64,000 nucleotides of DNA from Amphimedon queenslandica (Eukaryota; Porifera; Demospongiae; Haplosclerida; Niphatidae), in the NCBI RefSeq assembly GCF_000090795.2, contig NW_003546372.1, positions 146,997 to 210,996 of the forward strand, written 5' to 3'. The position numbers and the translations under genes were made by a program. This document shows, piece after piece, positions 47,745-60,130 of the stretch (its first letter is position 1; the number at the start of each line of letters is the position of its first letter). Under the pieces are notes generated by a model. That model was not told the origin of the DNA. It saw only the letters and a program-made list of their open reading frames with translations, and ran no database searches.

Positions 47745-48732
47745 TTATTTCTTTTTCTTATTAGTACCCTATACAAAGGAAATAAAACATCTCCCAGTAC
47801 ATACAAAGTTACTTACACAAGTTGGTATAGTAGCAGAGCAAGCACGGACCATGTCTGATCCAATGAATCTATCGATAAATAAAAATCATGAAATATTACA
47901 GTCTATCTTTAACTTACGGGAAACCAATCTTCTCTATAGCATCATAGCAGCAACCAAGGTCACTCACAATGTTTGACAGTGTCTGTATAAACAGAATGAG
48001 GGGAGGATTAACTATGACATATGCACTTACTGTTTTGCAGTTGTCTGTACAGTTAGTCCTTGATAGAGCATAATCTTGAACACAGAGCTAAGCAAATATA
48101 GAGAAAAGAATATGCTAAAAGTTTAATACATGTACAGTACATATACATGAAGGTGCACAAGTACATACAGTACATTATGGATGTACACAAAAATCATTAG
48201 CACTACACAGTGTACATACAAACTGATACAGTACATTATAATGCACATAAAGTCACTAGGAGTACATGTACACATACATTATAGTTTATAGTGAAGGTGT
48301 TGTTGACTCCAGTTTGAAGTGGATATATGTATATCTTCCATAACGTCAAACAATCAGTTCTGTTGTACTGCCAACAAGACTCCTGCAATAAATTATAGAA
48401 TGGATCATCAGGGCCAGAGGGAGCCTACAAAAATACAATACTTCATATATTTATATAATATCATTACTACTTACTCCACCTCCACAAGCTTTTGTGATAG
48501 AGCCATATATTGTGGTAAGTATCATGGGACAGTCATTCTTCTCACAGAAGGTATTTATTGTATCGTTGTCAAGGTTATATATAGTTCCAGATGTCAGTAT
48601 CTCATTGCAAATCCCCCCAGCACCTTCAGATAACTGGCTCTGTGCCTCAATACACGACTCACCAACAGAAGGTGATATAATGTGTATCAGTAATAAAAGG
48701 CAAGTTGATTTTAGAAGAAACAAAGACATCAT
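47745..48732 (-). CDS. Secreted cysteine-rich protein 3 of a tandem trio
   Basis: The signal peptide is MMSLFLLKSTCLLLLIHIIS. The mature part has GGICNEILTSG, NTFCEKNDCPMILTTIYGSI, ACGGG, then SCWQYNRTDCLTLW, LCVQDYALSRTNCTDNCKT, LSNIVSDLGCCYDAIEKIGF and ACSATIPTC, with a basic last exon (GTNKKKK). The motif FCxxNDCP..L..IYGSI aligns with the HCPHVILTLFHKL and HCGNDVKDVFDQV segments of the other two. It has lost the CGY motif near the end. It is the most divergent of the three. Confidence 0.72.
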
Positions 48733-48872
48733 TGCTCTGCTCTGCTGCTATTTCAAACAAGGCGTGGCACAATAAATAATATATTAATTATCGATATTCA
48801 TTATGAATCATAAAGAAGTTGCTCAAATTATGTCATTACTCATTACTTTTAAAAAGTTGTAGATATTGTTCC

Positions 48873-51800
48873 TCATGCAGTGAAAAGATAAAATGCAACA
48901 AAAACCATAAACAATTGAATTAATAATAGCAATAAAATAACAAGGGGATTACTGATGATGACAAACTTGACTAGCGTCAAAGCATCTTTTAATTTTTGAT
49001 TTCCTTCAGCAAAAAGGACGGCAGTGTTAGGCTTAGAGGCGTGACGACGATCTTTAGCAATGTGTGGTTTGATAACAAGCTCATCAACTGGGACACCCTC
49101 CAGTTTAATAAAGGAATCCAAAGCTATAAAAACAACAAATATTAGTATTATTTACTCATCTTCCTCCTGGCCAAACCTTCTTTTTCCTTGAGAGGCAGTC
49201 CATCTGGTGCTTCAATGAACAAATAAGCTCTCCCTTTGTGATTGAGATAAGCAACAAAAGTAATCTTGCTAGTTCTATCCAGTATCTAAACACACATTAT
49301 AGAATACATAAGATCAATAGAGCTATCATTATTACCTTTTGTTCCACAATTGCTGACCAGTATGTCTTCCCATTCTTGGTGTCTACTACTCTCCATTTTG
49401 CTCTTCCCACCAGCCAAATGTAACCATCTTTATCAACATAGCCAGCATCTTCAATCCTTAGCCACACCCTACCATTAATATCTGTAATGAGACGCTTAGC
49501 CTCAACCTATTAAAATTAAAATTAATTAAATTATTAATCAATTAATCAAGTACTTATAATTACCTCATTAGTATTGACGTGCCATCCTGATATTAATAGC
49601 TCTCCTATTTCACCACAATCAGAGCGTAATGAGTCAATATCAACAGGATCACTGAATACTTTTGAATCTAAGATCAATATTGCATAACACAGTGTAATGC
49701 AAATCCCAAAATAACCTACCATCTTGTACAGGAATGACTCTGACACTGTCCTCAACAAATGGTTTACCAACACACAGTGCATCTGGTCCATCTGCCTCCA
49801 GTAGCTGCTTCTCTTTGACAGATATTACACTAATCGGCTCGGCCTCTGTACTGCCATAGGCTATCAGTACATTACTGTCTTTAATGACACTTGAAATAGT
49901 ACGCAGTGGACCACTATAATAAAAATAGTAAAATAATTTAAAAATTAAAAATAGTCTTAGTATATACCGATATATAGTCGATCCTCCTACTAATGCTAAT
50001 TGAACTGGTAAGTGACTGATGCCATTCTCTGATGCATATTTAGCCACACGGTGCAAAAAGTGTAACGATCCTCCCAAAAAATTCATCTTGTATTTCGTTA
50101 GAGTTTGAATGACGTCAGCTGGATCGCATGTGGTAAAACGAGAGAACAAACCACCAGTACCACCCACCTGCAATAATGAATGAAAAGGCAGATCATGCAT
50201 TTTGTATTAGAGAGCAGCTACACCTGCAGATAAGACCCCTATTGACATGCTGCACACACTACACAGTCAAACCAGTCTACTCTATTCCAGACACAATAAA
50301 ACCATCCCTGACTCCCTGATAATATAGAAGTGTCCTTATTTCAGAGGTTCATTTAATATTGTATTGGGCTACAACAGGATTTCCCACAAAGCACGTTAAG
50401 TGAGCTAAAAGCATGCTTCATGAGCTAACAAGCACTACAATAGTGGCCATGCAGACTATACAATAGTACATGTACAAGGCTTTGGGGCATTTCAAATTTT
50501 GTAAAAATCCAATTTTTATTGGAATCAGCTTAAACTTTCTACACAACATAAGAACATGTACATGTAGATGTATCAGAAAAAAATGATAAACATGAAGATT
50601 TTTCTCCTAGCCATTTTTGGTAAAATTTGGTCAAAGTCCTTGTACAGGGACATTGGCCTGATTTTTGAGTAACTTTAAAAAATTTGTAAAAAATCAAATT
50701 TTAGTCAAAATTAGCTCAAAATTTCTACGCATCATTAGAACATGCATGTGCATCAGAAAAAAATATAAAAATGGGGAATTCTCTCATAGTCATTTTTGAT
50801 GAAATTTGACCAAAGACCCTGTACTATAGTATTGGAACTTTTGGCTGATTTTTGAACAACTTTAAAATTTTATAAAAAACAATTTTGATCAGAACCAGCT
50901 CAAACATTCTACACAACATATGTACATGCATATGTATTAAAAACAAAAGAATTCTCTACTTTCAATTTTGGCGAAACTTGGTCAAAGTCCCGGTACTATG
51001 ATACAGACACTTTTGCCATTTTTAAAAATTAAATCTTAAAAATTGTAAAAATCCAATTATTGCTCAGAGTTAACTCAAACATGCTACACAACATAAGAAC
51101 ATGTATATGTATCAGAAAAAATATAAAAAAGGACAACTTTCTTCTTGTCATTTTTGGTGAAATTTGGCTACAAGTCCTAGTACTAGTACAGGGACTTTGG
51201 CCCAAGTAACTTAAAAAATTTGTAAGTATTATTGAGATCAGCTCAAAAATACAGCACAAGAACATGTGTATGCACTAGAAAAAATTATAAGAATAAAAAA
51301 TTGAGCAACTTTAAAATCTCTGCATGAGCACTATGGCAAAATCCTGTGGGTAACCCTATTTCTATATAGAGGTGTCCTTACTTTAGAGTGCCCACAATAG
51401 CAGGTTTGACTGTATAAAACATGCATGTAAAAGGCAAGACAAGTAAAATATAAATCAAGCTTGCTTGTGGATAGTTTTACAAATAAATTCACCAGGAATG
51501 TTCCTGGAGGTTTCTAAATAATTTGAAGCGTGATTTAGAAATCTTCAATAAAGCAATTTCATTGGTCAACTCAAACAGTGCATAGTAGAATAATACTAAA
51601 AAATGACAATGGTAGTCCACCACTTACTTTTAAAAAGTGAAGAGGGAAGACAGCAAGGTTAGTAAGACCGCCGCATTCTTCTTCATCAAGTTTTATGATT
51701 TCTTTCATATACTTGTCATACATTTTTGATATACACTTTGACTGGAAGAGCAGAAACTCATGTTTACGGAGCAATAGCTTAGGCATACCTAGTGGAAATA

Positions 51801-52773
51801 AATAATAAATAAAGTAAATAATAAGTAAAATGCACATAATCTTTACCAGTGCTCCCAGTGGTAAAGGTTATCAGGGCGTGTTCAGTATTGATGACATTCT
51901 CCGGCATAATTAAATCATTGTAATTAGTTAACAAAGATGATGAATAATCAATCTCAAGCAGTTTAGGTATTGCTTTAATTGATGGAAATATGTACTGGGA
52001 AAAACATAATTATAAAGTAATTGCTTTTATAAAATTATATTACCTTCAGCCACTTCATTTTTGTACCTTTCATCCATACACACATAACAGGATTTGCTTT
52101 ACCAACACAATAATTGAACCTCTCTAGTCCCATTGTTGGATCAATCAGTATAATAGTACCACCTAATAAAACAGGGTTGGAATCAGCTACATAGTATAAA
52201 GACATCAATATGCATTAAAATGTGATAAAATTAGGGGTGAAAATAGGTAGCTTAATTTTGTATTTTCTTAAAACTTTACATGTGGTTTCGGAGCCAGTTT
52301 TTGGAAGAAACATGAGCTAGAATTATTTTTCCAAAAATTTGCTAGAATGAGTTCAAACTTCATGCATATATCAGTAAAAAAATCAGTAAGAAAATTCAAG
52401 GTAATTTCAGGTCTCAGGAGCCAATTATTTTTGGAAAAAAACATGGCTACTTGTATTTACACTTTTGAAAACAACAGGTTGGTCCTTTTCTATCTTTACC
52501 TAGTGCAAATATTGCTACAATGACAGTAAACATGTCCAATGACGGAGACACTGCTAGTAACACTCTATCCCCTGGCCTTAGGCCTGCCTCTCTCAATAAA
52601 TGAGCTACTTGAGACACACGAGAATGAAAAGCACCACGAGTAATGGCATCATTATCAACAATCTAAAATTTAATAACATCAAATAAAAGGATAGTATTTA
52701 TTCATCTCACCATCAAGGTCCTGTCTTGATCTTTCTGTAATGTTTGCAAGACGTGATATGAATAATTCTCCAT
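48873..52773 (-). CDS. AMP-forming acyl-CoA synthetase-like enzyme with C-terminal membrane anchor
   Basis: This is a member of the ANL adenylating superfamily, which activates carboxylates as acyl-adenylates. It starts MENYSYHVLQTLQKDQDRTL, then AHLLREAGLRPGDRVLLAVS. The phosphate-binding loop is TFTTGSTG|MPK across an exon junction near 51850. YGSTEAEP follows (AMP-binding motif A5), then VWLRIEDAGYVDKDGYIWLV with the hinge Asp/Arg region. Near the end KDRRHASKPNTAVLF may contain the catalytic Lys. The last exon finishes with a hydrophobic helix (LVILLLLLIQLFMVFVAFYL), fitting a tail anchor. The YG(S/A)TEA-P and FTTGSTG patterns recall bacterial OleC-like enzymes more than mammalian ACSLs, but I cannot test that. 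The substrate is unknown. A large intron holds a 980-base repeat. Confidence 0.82.
50375..51356 (+). mobile_element. Longest copy of the 150-185-base-unit repeat (about five units)
   Basis: The head CAGGATTTCCCACAAAGCAC and tail ATCCTGTGGGTAACCCT are short inverted repeats. Markers of the form ATGTATCAGAAAAA recur near 50570, 50752, 50930, 51112 and 51265. It lies in an intron of the ANL gene. Confidence 0.8.
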
Positions 52774-52956
52774 TTTTCACACTTTTCACTTAATGATCAG
52801 TTGGCTAATTAATTAAGGCTGGGCTAGCCTAGCCCTAGACTAAAATCTGACCAATGAAATGCTAAAGCTCACATGAGCTTTATAATTCAACTGTATCATT
52901 GATAGTTCAAGACATAAGTTTAAATTTAGTAGCAATGCAATGTTTTAGATTATCAT

Positions 52957-55094
52957 CTAAAGTTTCTTGTTTCCACGCCACTGAGCTATTGGGTTGTTGA
53001 TTGGCCAACGAATAAATTCAGGAGAGTCCATATAACTCTTTATAGCAGGAAGAACCTAGGCATTGAAACAAATATCATAATATTCTTTTATTACTTGTAA
53101 TGTGTACCTCAAAGCGATCCATATAAGCCTATTGTGATTTAAGGAAATTATAAACCGAAAATTACATGCTTAGCTACCTTAAGATTGTCAAGACCATCAA
53201 ATAACTGAGGATGGAACTCCCTGTGTTGGTCAAACATTTCATAAAAGTGAAAGTCAGGAAAAGTGATCTATATTGTTTTCATTTATACATGTTATTACTT
53301 ATTAGTATTAATAATATTCTACCTCATTTCCAGCAAACCAAGGTTTATCTCCCAAGTACTTGGACATTTCCTCAAGCTTAGCCCGAACAGTTTTTAAATA
53401 TTCTTCTTTCATCGATTCCTAAAAATATTAATGAGTTCATGACCTTGACATGATTATATGCCATTCAATAGAGAACAAAATTAGCTAATATAGCTACATG
53501 CACTCTTGATATATTACAGCATAAGACATTTTAGGAAAAAATTACCATTTGTGAACTATAGCAAAGTCTAACAAATCCATTTCGGAAGTCCATAGCCTAT
53601 TTTAGCATTATTAAATTAATTGACACAGAATTACAAAATATTGCATTACCACATTGAGAAGCATGTCAACTGTAGCCATATCAGCTTCTGTTTTACCATC
53701 TGTTCAAATATTACAGTCAAACAAATCCAATATTATAAACTCACAGAGATTAGCCTTGCGTCCAAGATAGGTTAAGATCTATGAGATTAAAAATTAATTG
53801 ATAGACCATGCACATAGCGAGCTTTAATTACATAATACCATAATTATTGTAGTACAAAATTTTTATTTTAGACACATATTTCATTATTTATTATATCTAC
53901 AAATAAACAACTTTAAAATATACCTATTATTATCAGAATGTATGACATAGAAAATAAAAAATTACATGCACCAGTAAAAAATTTTATTAACATTTTACAA
54001 TATTTTGCCTATGCAATTAAAGTGTCTCATACACATACCAGAAGGTACCATGTAAGTGTTTCTTGAGGAAATAATATTTTATGAAATTTGTTCAAAACTT
54101 TATTTGCAAATTCATAAAAAATAAGAGCACATATGGTACTCTTTAAGGATGAGGCCAGGGTTCCCCACAAAGCATGCTAAGTGAGCTAAACAGCATGCTT
54201 CATGAGCTGACAAGCACAGTGAAATGGGCAATTCTAAAAATAATTTATAAAAATTTTGGATCTGCATACACAGCATATAGACATGTATACATATCAAAAA
54301 ATTGAAAATTTTCTCCAAGCTGTTTTGACAAAATTTGGCTGAAGACCAGCTATCCTTTTGGTGTTGACAGCAACTTTAGAATTTCCAAATTTGATTGGAA
54401 TCAGCTCAAAGTTGATAAACAGCATAAGGGCATATATATGCAATTGTGTATTGAAAATTGAGAAATTTCTAGCTCTTTGTGTTTTATGTCAAAATACTAT
54501 AGCATAGGTCTTTGACATAAACATGTGCCTTGTCAATAATTTCTTTTTGTGGATTTATTTTGAAAATCTGCAACCCTATTACTTTTGGAAAAGTAATTTT
54601 TGTCTTTGTTATGTTACAATTAAAAGCAACAAACAGAATTATAATTTTTAAAACACTTTTTCAGAAGAATTGATGGAATTATCCTACCATCATTTTACTG
54701 CCAGAAATTCCCAACCCTGGTTAATGTTTCAGTTCTTAACTTGCACCATTAGAAAAACCACGCTATAGTATTTAAAATCATAGTCCTCATCTTTACACTT
54801 AAACATAAAAATGAAAGGGGTTAACCAAAAAACTAACAGAGATTCCTGCAGTACTTAAATGCATGTGGGTACGCACATATACTGCATTGGTCTGTATAAT
54901 CTTCACATCACCATCAAATAGATATGGTAACTATAACATATATAATTATGACTCGTATATTTATCAGGATGTACATTGGGAAAAGGTAGCTTTACTGAAT
55001 GCAATCCTTCTTTGGAAAAACTAGGAGCTAAGAGATTTGACAGATTTGTGAAATAGATTTGACACTCAGTGACAAGACCATGTGCATCATGCAT
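52957..55094 (-). CDS. Glutathione S-transferase, Mu class, lacking the usual N-terminal exon
   Basis: GSTs conjugate glutathione to electrophiles. The visible exons include 55094-54975 (ending GLHSVKLPFPN), 54930-54883 (LPYLFDGDVKIIQTNA), 53778-53745 (ILTYLGRKANL), then GKTEADMATVDMLLNV, AMDFRNGFVRLCYSSQM, ESMKEEYLKTV...KPWFAGNE, ITFPDFHFYEMFDQHREFHP, AYMDRFE and VLPAIKSYMDS...NKKL. From LPYL onward this is a normal Mu-class protein. The first beta-alpha segment (YWxIRGLxxxIR, with the catalytic Tyr) is not found upstream; the only continuous frame starts MHDAHGLVTECQIY, which is unrelated. It may be 5'-truncated, or a first exon may be missing or too diverged for me to see. One 1104-base intron holds a repeat element. 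Confidence 0.7.
54155..54720 (+). mobile_element. Copy of the 150-185-base-unit repeat in the GST intron
   Basis: The head CCAGGGTTCCCCACAAAGCA is followed by GTGAGCTAAACAGCATGCTT, about two units, and the tail CCCAACCCTGG. The outer bases CCAGGGTT are inverted at the far end. Confidence 0.7.
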
Positions 55095-55139
55095 GATAAA
55101 ATGGAGAGTTGGGAAATGTATATTAATTAAAATTTTGAT

Positions 55140-55390
55140 ATGTGTTAGTAATAATAATATTCTATCTCACTGTCTACTTTGACATTTTCCCAACCAGTTG
55201 TTCATTGATTCTTTAAAATAGGATAATGAATGACCTTGAGAATAAGGAAAAATACAATGTGGCTACTATTTTAAAAACTAATGTTGGAATAAGGGCTGTA
55301 CACTGAACTATCTACTTAACATTATTTTATAAAATTATAGAAAAGTCCAACAAATTCATTTCATTACTGACACAATGCAATACAATTTTG
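55140..55390 (-). pseudogene. Decayed duplicate exons of the Mu-class GST
   Basis: On the minus strand, 55385-55335 resembles the AMDFRNGFVRLCYS exon (AATTTGTTGGACTTTTCTAT against GATTTGTTAGACTTTGCTAT). 55225-55140 resembles the ESMKEEY...MSKYLG exon and its downstream intron (AAAATGTCAAAGTA; TAGAATATTATTATTACTAA against TAGAATATTATTAATACTAA). Internal deletions and a stop are present. Nothing else is recognisable in 55095-55788. Confidence 0.65.
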
Positions 55391-55788
55391 TTTGGTAAAC
55401 TGAAATTAAATTGACAATATTGATGCTTGTTGACAAATTAATATAACTGCAAATGAAACATTGTAGTGCCACCAATCTAGTTTAGGTTGATTTACTAGCA
55501 CATTATGCTAGTTTTTAGATTTTAGTCAGTAAAACTGATAGTCCACAGGTGTGACAAATGTATATAGTATCTAGATTATTTATAGACTAAAAGGGTTCAA
55601 CTGATACATGTATCATTTGTGCTTTGTTTGGAAAGGCATCACAGAACTCTTTTCGCCTAGTATATGCATTTGGTATATACCTTTGTGTGATATAATTGTT
55701 TAATTATAAACTGCTAAGTTTAAGCAAAAATAAATGAATTTATAGCTATATTTATTGTGATTATATATACACTTGAAAACATTATAAT

Positions 55789-57607
55789 TTAGACAGCAGT
55801 TTCATAGCCTTGAAAATTCATTGATTTTTCTAACATTTCATTTACATTTTTTAGTGTAGCTAAAACTTTTGGCTTTGGTTCTTTTAAAATTATCATTTTC
55901 ATTGCTGACATAGCTTCAATCCTGTCATGGTCTGCTGATGAAGTACATAAATTAGTAACTATAATAAAATTGTGGTGATAAAGTATATGATATAAACTAT
56001 ATTTAGCTTACTGGCTGTAGCAACATCAATCAGCATAGTTCGTATCTTTTTTTCCTTAAAATTCTGCTTTGTCCCTCTTCTTTTCTTACTTCTTTTTTGT
56101 TTTTTTGTAATACTTTGATGAGATTTTTGTTGATCATCTCCTCCTTTATTGTACTTTTCTACTATAGGATTCTCTTCTTTTAAAAGCTGCTTACTACTAC
56201 TAACAGCCTTTATACCTGATATAATTATAAGAAACAGATTAGTTATGAAAAATTTTAATTTCCTTTTGAACTTTCTATACTATTGACAACTATTTTGAGA
56301 GCATAAATTCAATGATTGGTTAATGTTAATTCATGCAGTAGATCTAATTATGAAATTTGCCAAAATTAATTTTGGGAATTTTGTGCAAGCAACTAGATTT
56401 AAAAATAATTAGCAATTTTAATATTAGTAATTTAAATTGCTATAATCCAATCACCAAATTTATAAAAGCTATATAGAATGCTCAAATTTTTGTTTTAAAA
56501 TTTGTGCGTTGCTGCTTTTAATATTACTGTATATAGACTACTGGATCTCCCTTTGAAAATATTATACATAACCCATACCTCTTCTTTTTCCTACTAATCC
56601 TTTGCAAGCCACTTGTCCTCCAGCACTATTTATCAGTACTGGTCTGTAATAGACAAGTTCATAATTAGGTTCACCATCAGAATTATCATAATAAATCTCA
56701 TGCCAATTCTCATTAAACACTTCTGGTTGGCAAATGAAGAAAGGCTCGTCTAACAATTGCATCTTCCAACAAATCTTAATAGCTTCCATGGCTTCATCAT
56801 GTGGTAGCAAAATTCCACCAGGAATAGATCTTATTACCTAGTGTAATGTAGATTAGATTTAACTAGAATAAAAACCTACTTGATCAATAGCGTATTGATC
56901 AATGCTTCTTAGTTTATCTTGTGAGTGTTTTAATAGGAAATGGTATGCTTTAAAAACATCTGAAAGGTCTTTACATTGGCCATCTAAACTCTCTTTTTGC
57001 AAAGGTAATTGAGTTAGTTCATAAAAACTCTCCTTAAGTGTGGCATTTAAAGTACTACGGCAGCATCGAAATGATTCCTTTTAATGAGTAAATATAAATT
57101 TGTTTACTTTTAAATTACCTGGAAAAGTTCTTTAACAACAATCAAAGTTTTTACTTTATTCATCTGTAGCTTTTTTGGAAGCTCAATCTCAGCATTTTCA
57201 AAATAATTTAAAAATTGCTGTCGAATATCATCTGGATCTATCATTGTAATATCATCAATTGTCACATCAGAGTCCAACTTCTTTACCATTTTATTTGACC
57301 TATAAAAGGTGATTTAAGAAAACTTCATGGGTTCAATATAACTTCTTTACTTGTATACTACTTCGGGCTCTTTTGTGATTGCATATTCTTCTTTTTCTTC
57401 GAGACTATGATAGGTAAAAATAATATTTTAGTGTTTAAGAGTCTGCTTAAATTAATAATAATTACAACAAGCCATAAAACAGTGATAAATCTAGTTGATA
57501 CAGGGTTACTTTAATACTTACATCTGCATTTGATCCTGAGTGTTGGAATGATCACCTAATATTGTATCTCGCTTGAATAATCCACAAAAAATAGATGACT
57601 GAGCCAT
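55789..57607 (-). CDS. MIEAP-C-terminal-domain-like protein A
   Basis: It starts MAQSSIFCGLFKRDTILGDH (exon 57607-57522). Later exons give IRQQFLNYFENAEIELPKKL, SFRCCRSTLNATLKESFYEL, DVFKAYHFLLKHSQDKLRSI and DQYAIDQ. The conserved core is MEAIKICWKMQLLDEPFFIC, FNENWHEIYY, then YELVYYRPVLINSAGGQVAC and KGLVGKRR. The pattern W-K-M...P, F..N..H, Y..RPVL...G....KGLV resembles the C-terminal domain of mitochondria-eating protein (MIEAP/SPATA18), though I hold that loosely. The C-terminal part is very basic (KKQKRSKKRRGTK), a probable nuclear signal, ending GYETAV. It is a paralogue of the genes at 60360 and 62975 beyond HSPA12. Confidence 0.65.
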
Positions 57608-58113
57608 TTTTAGTAGTTACCCTGCCAAATGTGTAGGGGAATAAAAAAGCAGATCATGCAGGATGAAATTTGCAGTGGGAATGAAATTTGCAGTGGGGGA
57701 AGGGGGCAATGCAAGAAATTTAATGCATGTATACATTAACGTCATTCTATGGGAGGAAGGTATGGCCCCCTGATTCCTATTCCTATGCCATTGATAACTA
57801 TGCTCATTCAGCAAGTGACTTTTTGGTCTATGATCAGCATGTGAATACTAACAGCAACAGTTTACAAATATATTGTGCCATTATGATAACACTGCACTCC
57901 TACTTTGTATTAGATCAACTGAACATATTTTCACCATAGTAGCTATTGGATTTACTAGAACCTAGCTTATGAAAATATTTTTTACTAAGCTACATGAATA
58001 AAAATAATAATAATCTAAAAGAAGCATAATAGTCATTAATTAAATTAATCACACAAATACATCATGTACATTTGCACACAAAATTGGTCTATATTTTTTA
58101 TAGTTTATCATTA
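57608..58113. other. Spacer between HSPA12-like stop and MIEAP-like A start
   Basis: 506 bases with no convincing exon. A short direct repeat GAAATTTGCAGTGGG occurs twice near 57664-57697. The only open frame, 57727-57939, has no recognisable content. Confidence 0.6.
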
Positions 58114-60130
58114 TTACAGCAAGAAGTTTATTGATGCTTTAACTTCTTCGCCAGTTGGATCATATACTCCTTTCACATTTAATTCAGTTCCACCAATTTT
58201 CAAAAACAAAGAAATAGTACGATCCTTGAGTGGAATTTGAGAATGGGGTATTTTTAGTTTGATACACCCAATCATGCTCACACCTGGGTTAGGATTGCGT
58301 TTCACATCTTTTGTGTAAACCACATCATCTCTATAAGTCTTATATATGTCTACTAAAATAATATCTTTTGTTGTATCAAATGGAGTAGCGAATGATTGTA
58401 ACTCCATCACCTCATTACAGAGAACAATTTGATTCCTTTTTATTAATGTGTAAAATACGTTTGGGGTAATTGTAGTGTCACGGGATAAGTCATAGATCTT
58501 CCGAGACTTGTCATGCTGTTTGGGGTCATACTTTACTATAGCTTCTACCCCATAACTGGCAGAGCTAATTCGGCTTTTGATGATGTTGAGACTTAAACTT
58601 TTTCGGAAAAGAATTGCTCCTTTGACTACTGCTAGTGTGAATTCTTTTGGTACAATTATGGGAATTCCAACTTTCTCTTTAATTTTTTGGAAGATGTATG
58701 AAGTTCCCCCATAACCACCAACAAGATAAATTTTGTCAACTGTTTCTTGACTATCTTTTAATGCTGATGTTATGCAATCAGAAATTCCATCTACTGATGG
58801 TGCAAACAGCTCTTCTGTTATTGGATGCTTTATAACAAGAACATTACCATCTAAATGTATTTTATCATTATATTGAACTTTAAGTTGTTTTTTAATGCTG
58901 TCAGCACCATAAAAATCTATCATTTCGTTAGGTAATCTTATATTAATTTTTTTTTCAGACAAACTGCTATTATGAAATTTACAAAAACTCTTTTTCTTTT
59001 CTTCAAAGGTAAGGCTGATGTGCATATTAGCTAGTACTTTGTGACTTGTTTCATGATGCGAAACAGTGGTGCAAAATCTTTGAAATTGAGGATCACATAC
59101 AATACTTTGCAACATTCTGGAGTATTCATGATTGACTTTCATTCCTCCCCAAACATTACCTGTTGGTGGCAAAATAGAATCAACTTTATTAGAATGAAGA
59201 GTATGAATAGCTACATCAACAGTACCACCACCAATATCAACTACCATATAGCTGAAGGATGTAACATCTCCTGTGGGTTTGCAATAACTTGCCACATCAC
59301 TACTCTTCAACTGTTGACAGCAAAGAGCAGCACATTCTGGTTCCAGGGCAAGCATAAGTTTGTGTGCACAGTCAGACATTTCAACTTCTTTTAGGTCACA
59401 TGTTATTGGAGTAAAAGTATCAATTGGAGGTACTTCTGAACTTAATAAACCAGCCTGTGTATATGAAAAATTGGATTCAAGATACATGCACTATACTTTA
59501 GCTTGCATTAATTTTGCAGCATGCACTTACCCTATAAGCAGATTCCCTCATTATTTGCTTTCCATTTTCATGCCATATTGCTGGAACAGTGATCACCCAT
59601 GAGAAATCTGTGGCTTTCAATGGTCTAGTTTCTGCTCCTTCTTTTATAGTGCAATCAGAGACCTCCAACTCATCGTCAAACTTTAACTTTAACTTTGCCA
59701 GCACAAATGCTATGACTTCGATAAGGTAAAAATTTGCCCCATCAATGGATGATACCTTCATTTGTTTGGAAATTTCCTAAAAATTATTATCAAAGTTCAC
59801 TGCATGAGGTGAATTAGCTGTGATGCTAACTTTGTTTTGTGGCCTTAGTTCCATTTTGAAACATTCAAAGTACACATATGAACGATATTCATCATTAGTG
59901 AGGTCTTTATATATATCCTGAGCTGCTGATCCAATATCCACGACTTCATATTTTGGAAACTCAGGGCTTCCTTTATTTTCCAGAAGCAATGCTGTTGGCG
60001 AACGCTTTTCATTTTCACTTATAGATAGTAAAGTGCAATCCGGGCCTTCTTCCTCGATATAGTAAGCTAAAGAAACGTTAGATGTTCCGAAGTCAATTGC
60101 TGCAATATATTTAGCATTCACGAAGGCCAT
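58114..60130 (-). CDS. HSPA12-type Hsp70 family ATPase
   Basis: The exons in transcript order are 60130-59831, 59776-59531 and 59454-58114, giving 628 residues. The actin/Hsp70 ATPase fold is visible: phosphate 1 loop IAAIDFGTSNVSLAY, then RSPTALLLE, YVYFECFKMEL, FSWVITVPAIWHENGKQIMR, ESAYR|AGLLSSE, LALEPECAALCC, phosphate 2 loop VVDIGGGTVDVAIH and adenosine loop IYLVGGYGGTSYIF. VPAIW..., ALEPE.A and the lack of a classical substrate-binding domain mark the HSPA12A/B branch. The 54-base first intron (donor after FKMELRPQNK) removes an in-frame TAG at 59779-59777 that would otherwise look like a break. The start at 60130 is preferred; an upstream Met at 60157 also exists. It is flanked on both sides by MIEAP-like paralogues. 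Confidence 0.9.

Noticed and set aside
50375-51356. Regularly spaced repeats resembling a CRISPR-like array
   Set aside because: The 150-185-base units are degenerate along their whole length without unique spacers, in a eukaryotic intron.
57727-57939. 70-codon open frame upstream of MIEAP-like A
   Set aside because: No recognisable motif, no splice partners and low-complexity surroundings.
59777-59779. In-frame TAG that seems to break the HSPA12-like gene
   Set aside because: A GT-AG intron of 54 bases (59830-59777), typical for this window, removes it and keeps frame. A 24-base intron would also fit but is implausibly short.
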